A stretch of 64,000 nt of DNA, from NCBI GenBank assembly GCA_038496445.1, contig JALMLS010000225.1:1-64000 (forward strand). Reading direction: 5' to 3'. Under the pieces are notes generated by a model. It did not search any database, had not been told where the DNA came from, and saw only the letters and a program-made list of their open reading frames with translations. The number at the start of each line of letters is the position of its first letter. Positions within the stretch are counted from its first letter, which is position 1. The position numbers were made by a program, and so were the translations under genes. This document shows, piece by piece, positions 57,447 to 64,000 of this stretch. The DNA is from Trichosphaerium sp. ATCC 40318 (Eukaryota; Discosea; Flabellinia; Trichosidae).

Positions 57447-57811
57447 GGGAAAGGTGAATACTGCTAGGCTTGGTTTTGGTGTAAGCTAAACATTCCAGAA
57501 TTTCTATCAATTGATTCCGTAAGAACGCTCCTACAAAAGTTGTAAAATTAAAAATAAAACTGTACAATTATCACGCTCAAAACAAAGAGAAGATTATGAA
57601 TGATGAGTTTGTTCATAGTAATGCATTTATTAAAAATAGGTTGGTACACGTGATGAAATACAAATCACAATAAAAACTAAAAATGCAAAAAAATTAATGG
57701 TTATTTTAACACAGAAGGCAAGAGGTTTGAAAACGAGTCTTGGGAGAGCTTTCAAGAAATACATTGAGCCTAACCCGTGTAGGTCCTTGAGTGTCAATTA
57801 TTAAGTTGTTG
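57447..57811. other. Convergent intergenic region
   Basis: About 365 bp between convergent genes; one CACGTG near 57,647. No gene recognised. Several A-rich stretches could carry polyadenylation signals for both strands. Confidence 0.4.
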
Positions 57812-58606
57812 TCAATTCTCATCATAACGTAGTGATTCTGGTATTAATTCTCCATTGTTGTACCAAACATCATAATGTCCCTCTCGTTTACCATTCACAT
57901 AATGAGAGAGCTCTGCTAATATCCCGTTTTCATGCCAGTTCTTTACCTCTCCTTCCAGTTTATCATTAACATAGTGATAACTTTTAATTAATTGACCCTT
58001 CTCATTCCACTGTCTGTACTCCCCTTCGAGTTTATCGTTCATATAATGGCACTTGATGTAGCACCCTGGCGTGAATTTTACAAGCCATATCTCATGTGTT
58101 CCTTCTTTTTTATCATCGACATAATTACGTATTTCGTGTAACTGTCCATTTCCATACCACTTTTTGTACTCGCCTTGTTTTTTGCCATTGATATGATTAC
58201 ACAGTTCCTCTAACTGTCCGTTTTTATGCCAACTCTTATACTCTCCTTCAGCTTTACCATTCATATACGTAGCTTGACGCAATATACTACCATCAGGTCT
58301 GTATCGCTTGCATTCTCCATGTCTTAAACCATCCTGATACATTATTTTACAATCAACATTGCCATTTTTGTGCCATGATGTAAATAAGCCATGCTCTTTA
58401 CCATCTTTGTTGTAAAACACCGAATACTTTTCACCGCTGTTGTACCACATTTCGCAAGTACCATTATTGCGCCAATGCCTCTTAACTCTTCCATTGTTGT
58501 GCCAGGAGATCCATAGACCCTTTTTACCCATTGTTTCAGTAAAATGTGTGCGTACTGCTACTGTTCGCGACAGAGTGTGCCTATAAACATACTTAAAAGG
58601 GGTCAT
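57812..58606 (-). CDS. YwqK/MORN-like repeat protein
   Basis: Single-exon frame of 264 codons built almost entirely of 22-25-residue repeats of the type G-x-Y-K-x-W-(H/Y)-x-N-G-(Q/x)-L-x-x-x-x-x-Y-(V/M)-(N/D)-(G/D)-K-(K/x)-(E/x)-G, as in bacterial and viral YwqK-type and MORN-variant proteins. About ten repeats are visible, starting at GLWISWHNNG. The first 25 residues are a short arginine- and histidine-rich lead (RHTLSRTVAVRTHF) instead of the F-box found in its relative at 61,241-62,161. The fold should be an extended beta-sheet surface for binding proteins or lipids. Function unknown. Confidence 0.85.
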   Translation of the reverse strand: MTPFKYVYRHTLSRTVAVRTHFTETMGKKGLWISWHNNGRVKRHWRNNGTCEMWYNSGEKYSVFYNKDGKEHGLFTSWHKNGNVDCKIMYQDGLRHGECKRYRPDGSILRQATYMNGKAEGEYKSWHKNGQLEELCNHINGKKQGEYKKWYGNGQLHEIRNYVDDKKEGTHEIWLVKFTPGCYIKCHYMNDKLEGEYRQWNEKGQLIKSYHYVNDKLEGEVKNWHENGILAELSHYVNGKREGHYDVWYNNGELIPESLRYDEN

Positions 58607-59064
58607 CGGTATTTAAACGCACAGTTTCGTAAAAGATTCAGCAGTAAACTCGCTAATGTAGCATAGAGTTTCTGTAGGGAGTGAGAGCATGTTACAAGTA
58701 TTATTTTTGCTCGCTCCTAAAAACCTTAATTAACTTATTAAGGAAGGTTTTGCATGACAGTTGTTTAGTCTAACTAGCAAGTAGGCCTCAAAGTGCACTA
58801 ATGCTTATTCAAGTGGTGCTCTGCGTACCCTGCAGAAGTATTAGCCTAAGCTCAAAAGTGCAGCTAGGCCGGTTAGTGAAGAGAACAAATATTCACGTGG
58901 TTTGCTTAGTTGGAAGTAGGCTTTCGGAAATTATAGGCATTAAAGAAACAACACAAATCTTATTCACAATACAAGTGTATTTACTAGCAGTAAAGAAGAC
59001 AAGGAATGCAGAATGATTGGTATTTATTGAAGTAATGTTGCGGGCGAGGGGTACCATTGTGACT
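58607..59064. other. Intergenic region
   Basis: About 460 bp; CACGTG near 58,893. Small frames here have no features. It contains the promoter of the repeat protein at 57,812-58,606 and the 3' flank of the next gene. Confidence 0.4.
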
Positions 59065-60068
59065 TTACTTGGCAAACTGCGAGATAATTTCATACAGTGC
59101 GCTAGTTACCTTGCGTATTTCAGACCATTCTTTCTTATTGTCGGATCCAGGTGTGGTGGTCTTTAGTCTAGCTAATAACTTCTTCATTTGCAAGTTGTAG
59201 TTATCGTGAGAAGGGGTGGCGTTGAGGAGTGTTAAGATTTCAGAGCATGTTTTACGAATTAAGTCCCATTCCTTCTTGTTATCGCTTCCTGGTTTGGTGT
59301 TGTTGAATTGCTCTACTATGCTCTTGAACTTGAATTGGTCATTCGTGTTGTCTTCAAGAGAAAGGACACGCTCGCGTATCTAGAGACGAAGAATAAGCAC
59401 AACATCTTGAGCTTGTTTTGCTTTTTTTTTGACATACAGCGTCCCACTCTCGCTTGTTATCACTGCTAGGTTTGATCGTCTTTAAACAATTGAAGAGCTG
59501 ATTGAGACCAAGAACAACACCATCGTTTATCACCAAGTAAACAATAGGGACCTCTGAGGTTGAGTCCGTGATACCACCAAGGTAAGCCGGCATTCCTACA
59601 GTTGAAGACAAAGTGAGACAACAAATAGTATTTGTAACACGTGCAGTGTGCTTGCTTCTATTTTTTCAACCAAGGGCGTACCAGCACATTGAACCTTGAT
59701 TTGGTACATCTTGGCTGTTGCTCCAGGTACAACTGTAACATTGAATGTCTTCTTTTGAAGAACCTAAGCAGTTTCGTTAGTCTTTCTCGCCTATCAACTT
59801 TCCCGTTTTTGGCCAGTACCTCAGTTGTTTGTTCCATAGTAGTCTCGGAAAAGAATCTAGCCATAAACGAAGTATCCACGGAACCTTGATTTGGTGATAT
59901 AGCACTGCCAACAAGAACGCTCGTGGATACAGTGAGAGTGTATTCATTTGAGAAAAGCTGCTTCTTGTATGTCGTTATTTTTTGTTCGTATGTTTCTTCG
60001 TATGTCATATCAGCATCTCCAGGATTTGTGAAGCTGAAGATGAGTTCGTAAGAGTAGGTGCAAAGCAT
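59065..60068 (-). CDS. Beta-rich protein with C-terminal SDNKKEW repeats
   Basis: ATG 60068. The N-terminal exon encodes a Thr/Ser-rich beta region of about 110 residues (YSYELIFSFTNPGDADMTYE near the start), and the next exon a strand ending FNVTVVPGATAKMYQI. This layout, alternating Thr/Ser strands followed by a 'V-P-G-T/A' strand, loosely resembles the aerolysin/ETX-MTX2 class of beta-proteins, but the resemblance is weak and I do not claim a pore-forming role. The third exon gives YLGGITDSTSEVPIVYLV. The C-terminus has three repeats with core P-S/G-SDNKKEW (DNA near 59,448-59,475, 59,262-59,290 and 59,122-59,150), each in a helical unit of about 45 residues. No signal peptide is seen. Four exons; stop at 59065-59067. 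Confidence 0.65.
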
Positions 60069-60360
60069 GTTGAGATGACTGAGAGATAATTTTAAAAAAA
60101 AACGTTTTTGTGACCTGTTTGTGAACACGTTTCACTAGCACACAATGGATGCTCTTTCACAATTTGTAAACCTACAATATTTTGCAACAAAGTCTTCCGG
60201 TGACCTGGTCTGCAGAACACTCACATTCCTTTCAATAAAATAAAAAGAATCATATAACCGACATTAACATAATAAATTAACCGACACAACGTAATAAATT
60301 AACCGGCTTCTAAAACATCAAACCAAGGGATTCAATACAACAGTCTTACAATAAGTAATA

Positions 60361-60618
60361 CTAACAATCACAATATCGACTACCTCCCGTGGAGATTCTG
60401 TTTTGAATTCAACGAAAGGATGATTTGGAATGTGTGAAAGAGAGCGAAAAACCTGTAACTGAAAAAAAAACTAAGAAATAGAGACTATTTTAACTAAGAA
60501 AACTGTCAGTCATCAATCTGAAGGTTACAATGCTTATCACTGGAGACGGATACTGGAACCATATTACACCTGGAAAAAGATTCGTAGCTATAATTTCATG
60601 GTGTATCTCAACGGACAT
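60361..60618 (-). CDS. Small two-exon hypothetical gene
   Basis: ATG 60618 (MSVEIHHEIIATNLFPG, then VIWFQYPSPVISI) is followed by a GTAACC donor and, after a T-rich acceptor, a second exon reading LQVFRSLSHIPNHPFVEFK and TESPRE. At the second GAG the frame either continues to a stop about 20 codons later (about 60,318) or is spliced at GTAGTC. Both exons look protein-like (few stops, balanced composition), but I know no family. The flanking DNA (60,265-60,305) contains a short tandem repeat, AATAAATTAACCG twice. Confidence 0.4.
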
Positions 60619-61240
60619 TGATCCCGTGCACAGTAGGTATTGCCATTGTTTTGTTTTAACTACAAGTCACGTTGTATAGATTGTAATTGAGTTGTAATAC
60701 GTTGTAGTGATTACCGACACTGTCTTAATACATCAGGTTTAGCATGTGTATTTCATAGCTATTTTACCTTTTTTCAAAGCGTTGAAAGGTATTCTCATCA
60801 AAAATCAACGTTGCTTTCTCTGTTTTTTGTATTGAAATGAAATTGAGTTTACGGAGATTTGATTAGGTATCTCTTTGAAAACTGTTAACAACCATTTATC
60901 ACATGTTAATACCGAGTCTGTAAGGTTCCAAGAGATAACGTATACGAGATTGTCTCACATCATTTTCGAAAGTTATCATGACCTTTTTGCGGATTAGGCT
61001 ACGTCCTCCAGCCTATCCTTTTCTTTGTTTTGTTACAAAAGCTGGTTTATCACATGCTTCAAAAGGCCATCTCTTTTTGGAAAAAAGGTTTTCAACAGCA
61101 TGCTTGAAGCTTTCAACACTGCTTTATTTACACAACCTATACTGTCCACAGTTGGTGAGAGAAATATATTAACTTACTAAACGTCTAGAGTCATTTTAAT
61201 ACGAGCTCCTGGTCACAAGCTGGCTTGCTTTAAGATCGAT
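60619..61240. other. Intergenic region
   Basis: About 620 bp with no supported gene. A 64-codon plus-strand frame at 60,978-61,172 is considered chance. It lies upstream of the small gene and downstream of the F-box/YwqK gene, both on the minus strand. Confidence 0.4.
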
Positions 61241-62161
61241 TTATTTTGTCGTTATGTCACATACTTTTTTATCATCAACGAACATACACTGTTTGCATAA
61301 AACTCCAGTTTTATCCCACCTTTTGTACTCACCATTTTTCTTATTGTCTATGTACGGGCATTGTAACTTTAATTGTCCATTGTCATACCAAAATGTCTGA
61401 ACTCCGTTTTTCTTACCATCAACATAGTCAGTTATTTCCCAGATTCGTCCATTATGAAACCAGGATTTATCCTCACCAACTTTCTTACCCTCAACATACT
61501 TACACTGTTCCCTGATTTGTCCAGTATTATACCACGCTTTACAGTCACCAGATTTCTTACCATCAACATAGACCTCATGTGAAATCAGTTGTTGTCCTTT
61601 GTAACTCCACCGCTTGCAATCACCATTTTTCTTGTTATTGGCGTACATTGTATAAGAGCTGAGTCGTCCGTCGTGCTCCCAGATTTTTGTTTCACCATTT
61701 TTCTTACCATTTACAAATGTATGTTCAAATTTAAGTTGTCCACTAGGGTACCAGTCTTTGTACTTACCATTTGCCTTACCATCAATATAGTTGCATTGTA
61801 CTCTTAACTTTCCGTTATTGTACCATCCCGTTAATTCGCCGTTCAGCTTGCCATCGTTGTATGTGCAAAACTCCTTGGGCTGTTCATCCATATACCACAA
61901 TTTGAAGTCTCCACTCTTTCTACCATCAACCAAGTTGCATTGTGTTTTGATACAGCCATTTTTGTACCAAGTCTTCCAAATACCATTTCTTCTAAGGTCG
62001 GAATTGTAATGCGTGTTGATTGCAGCTTGTTTCGATACAATATGAAACTTATTAAATATTTCAGCATCAAATGTACACAGGTAGCGTTGAATATCACGTG
62101 GAATATCTATTATCGTGAGTCGTTTAATATTGTCAAGACGTTGATTTGGCGATATTTGCAT
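61241..62161 (-). CDS. F-box-like / YwqK-MORN-like repeat protein
   Basis: Single exon, 306 codons. The N-terminal about 50 residues (IPRDIQRYLCTFDAEIFNKF, then HIVSKQAAINTHYNSDLRR) form a divergent F-box-like helical unit, the same kind as in the broken gene at 11,755-12,194. Eleven repeats of about 23 residues follow, consensus G-x-x-K-x-W-Y-x-N-G-Q-L-K-x-Q-C-x-Y-V-D-G-K-K-N-G. The repeats resemble bacterial YwqK and viral MORN-variant proteins. The combination suggests a ubiquitin-ligase adaptor whose substrate platform is a beta-sheet ribbon instead of LRRs. Codon use resembles its neighbours, so recent bacterial transfer of this copy is not indicated. Confidence 0.85.
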   Translation of the reverse strand: MQISPNQRLDNIKRLTIIDIPRDIQRYLCTFDAEIFNKFHIVSKQAAINTHYNSDLRRNGIWKTWYKNGCIKTQCNLVDGRKSGDFKLWYMDEQPKEFCTYNDGKLNGELTGWYNNGKLRVQCNYIDGKANGKYKDWYPSGQLKFEHTFVNGKKNGETKIWEHDGRLSSYTMYANNKKNGDCKRWSYKGQQLISHEVYVDGKKSGDCKAWYNTGQIREQCKYVEGKKVGEDKSWFHNGRIWEITDYVDGKKNGVQTFWYDNGQLKLQCPYIDNKKNGEYKRWDKTGVLCKQCMFVDDKKVCDITTK

Positions 62162-62815
62162 GGTTGATAGCTCTAAATTTACTGGTAATGCGATGAGGTA
62201 GTTATAAATATAATATTTAGTTTGTCAAACAAGCGACGGTAAACAAGTCAAATACAGCGGTATTAATACAAATGATATTGCCACGTGATTAATCCTGGAG
62301 GAGATAAGACCACTTTTGACTGTAAACGAGTCAACGGTTGCAATCTGATGTTTTGATTTGCAAGGAAGAACACGTGGTTATATGGATGTAGTAGGAAATA
62401 TCTAGCGCCGTTTTTGGGACACTATTGTTCTTCGCGAATGTTGAAATTGAATTCGGAATCAATTGAATCATCAAGATGATTGATTTCGTCACAAATCCAT
62501 ATCTGTTACGCTCAGCGATCTAGATACTACCGTTATTTAGTACATCATGTTTTAAAGATTAACGTTGCAGTTTTCGGCGTTACATAGTACGGCTTTGTAC
62601 AAAACACGAAAAATCGTTTTGAACGTTGATGACTTTCCGGCTAACATAAACATAGACTCAAGTAAACAACTAGGCGAAGAGCGTATCAAATATTATTAAC
62701 CAGGTGCGTGTAGGTTTTTCTTTACTTATCTTTTAAAGATTGCTAAATGTAGCAAACTGAAATACGTTCTAATAAAGCGTTGTAGTCACCCTGTAGCGTG
62801 TAATACAGAAATAAG
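62162..62815. other. Divergent intergenic region
   Basis: About 650 bp between the minus-strand F-box/YwqK gene and the plus-strand kinase. CACGTG occurs near 62,283 and 62,371. No coding exon recognised. Confidence 0.4.
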
Positions 62816-64000
62816 ATGGCACAACCTGCACCGCTACCTCCAGAGACTCTAATGGTTGGTCCATACCGCCTAGGGGATACTCTAGGACAAGGAACAAGCG
62901 GTATTGTTAAAATAGCCAAACACGCTGAAACTGGAGAAACAGTGGCTATCAAAATCATAGACAAGTCTATCATTAACCACTACGAAGTGGTTGCAACTCA
63001 ATTAGCACGAGAAATAGCAGTAATGAAATTGTTAAACAAACATCCGAATATAATGCAGCTATACGATGTATACGAGAGTCCACAACACTTGTACGCCGTA
63101 GATACTTTTTTTTTGACAAAAAAGCGTACATTAACATGTACATAGGTTTCTTGTCATAGAATACGTTGGCGGAGGAGAACTATTCGATTGGATTATCGCA
63201 AGAGGCGTTGTCGATCTTGGTGAGGCTAAACGCATATTTAAAATGCTAATATCAGGCCTACACTACTGTCACGCTCATTTTATATGGTACGATTGACACT
63301 ACAGACAGTATTTTGCTGAATACGAACGATTTCGCTTTTATTTATGACGTAACGTTTTTTGACGCGTCCTTTTAGCCACAGAGATCTAAAACCAGAGAAT
63401 TTATTACTCTCATCGGATAAAAAAACACTTAAAATTGCTGATTTTGGTATGGCCAATGTAACCAAAGGTACACCTCTTATACTCCATTATAAGGTGTGAA
63501 AATGCTTCTAATATTTATGCAGATACTCTGTTGCAAACGTCTTGTGGAAGGTACGTCTACACAGCTCGCTCTTTATAGAACTTTGATTGATTTTTAAATT
63601 TATAAATTTTTGTTTTATTTGATTAACTCCTTGTTTTAGTCCTCATTACGTTGCACCGGAAGTTATTGCTTCTACACCTTACTCTGGAGAAAAGGCAGAC
63701 ACTTGGAGTTGTGGCGTAATCCTTTTCGCTATTGTGACGGTACACTGCAGAGAAACAAAAGGTTTTCTTGCTGATGTATTTTTTTTCGAAATAGGGAAGT
63801 TTGCCTTTTAACACAGAAAACCCTGCAGATGTAAAGTTACTCCTTCGTAGAGTAACAAGTGGGATATATAGAATCCCTTCATTTGTACCACCTGTTATAC
63901 AGGATTTGATACGTAAAATGATTGTATTAGATCCTGAAAAGCGTCTTTCAATGGCTCAAATAAAGGTGCGTTTAGAGAAAACAAAATCAATATTTTGTAA
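62816..64000 (+). CDS. BRSK/SNF1-type serine/threonine kinase, 5' part, runs off right edge
   Basis: ATG 62816 ([20 protein letters not shown]). Kinase motifs in order: glycine loop [21 protein letters not shown] (ATP lysine), [30 protein letters not shown] (catalytic loop), [23 protein letters not shown] (activation segment with the threonine expected to be phosphorylated by an upstream kinase), [15 protein letters not shown] and [12 protein letters not shown]. The SCGSPHY sequence and general spacing match the BRSK/SAD branch of the CAMK group more than classical AMPK-alpha. Exons join through GTACGC, GTACGA and GTACAC donors. The catalytic domain is almost complete at the window end ([12 protein letters not shown]); regulatory regions lie outside. 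Confidence 0.9.

Noticed and set aside
57812-58606. Toxin-antitoxin system based on YwqK similarity
   Set aside because: Only the repeat architecture is shared; there is no partner gene next to it, and one family member carries an F-box-like head, so an adaptor role is more plausible.
61246-62167. Plus-strand frames opposite the F-box/YwqK gene
   Set aside because: They mirror the repeat DNA of the minus-strand gene; their composition is Cys/Phe/Leu-rich, typical of antisense translation.
1-64000. CRISPR array, bacterial operon or prophage
   Set aside because: Genes have spliceosomal introns throughout, and no spaced direct repeats or phage genes are seen; the 63-bp repeats at 18.5-19.6 kb are coding LRRs.

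Overview
The window is nuclear DNA of an intron-rich, unicellular-type eukaryote. Genes lie on both strands a few hundred bases apart and are broken by many short introns (about 40-120 nt). Donors very often read GTACGT or a close variant, acceptors are AG, and the standard genetic code fits throughout. Composition is AT-rich. The gene content (F-box/LRR and F-box/MORN-like families, a class C GPCR-type receptor, PI-PLC, an SMP-domain tether, an Ariadne-type RBR ligase, a fused globin) suits a free-living protist such as an amoeboid or related lineage, but the sequence alone does not fix the taxon.

Layout. 0-7 kb: start of an unknown minus-strand gene, a secreted carboxylesterase (apparently frameshifted), a divergent HtrA-like protease, a small unknown gene and a mitochondrial carnitine acyltransferase. 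7-12.2 kb: a remodelled accessory patch with a Rab relic, an F-box/LRR gene, an inverted relic of the F-box-like gene at 17 kb, a decayed tandem copy of the F-box/LRR gene, and a broken F-box/MORN-type gene. 12.6-16.5 kb: phosphoinositide phospholipase C. 17-19.6 kb: an F-box-like gene and a second F-box/LRR gene whose repeats are still being duplicated. 20-29.6 kb: a surface cluster with a secreted protein, a long receptor joining a beta-helix ectodomain to seven transmembrane segments and a coiled coil, and a GPI-type protein. 30-43.4 kb: an F-box-like/LRR gene, a long coiled-coil protein, DPH7, a small ORF followed by an A-rich tract, and a polytopic membrane protein. 43.8-49.1 kb: a three-copy structured repeat family surrounding a CUE-CUE-RWD-Ariadne ligase. 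49.5-57.4 kb: a PhyH-type dioxygenase, a TM-PH-SMP lipid-transfer protein and a globin-PH fusion. 57.8-64 kb: two YwqK/MORN-like genes around a gene with (S)DNKKEW repeats, a small two-exon gene, and the start of a BRSK/SNF1-type kinase running off the edge.

Two themes connect genes. First, ubiquitin: at least five F-box-type genes or relics with rapidly changing repeat arrays (LRR or MORN-like), plus an RBR ligase carrying ubiquitin-binding CUE domains. Second, membrane and lipid signalling: PI-PLC, the PH-containing globin, the SMP protein and the GPCR-like receptor. Across the window the palindrome CACGTG occurs more than 45 times by eye, many copies inside introns, far above the roughly 7-8 expected from base composition. 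Exon boundaries were assigned by hand from reading frame and splice signals, and small exons may be wrong.
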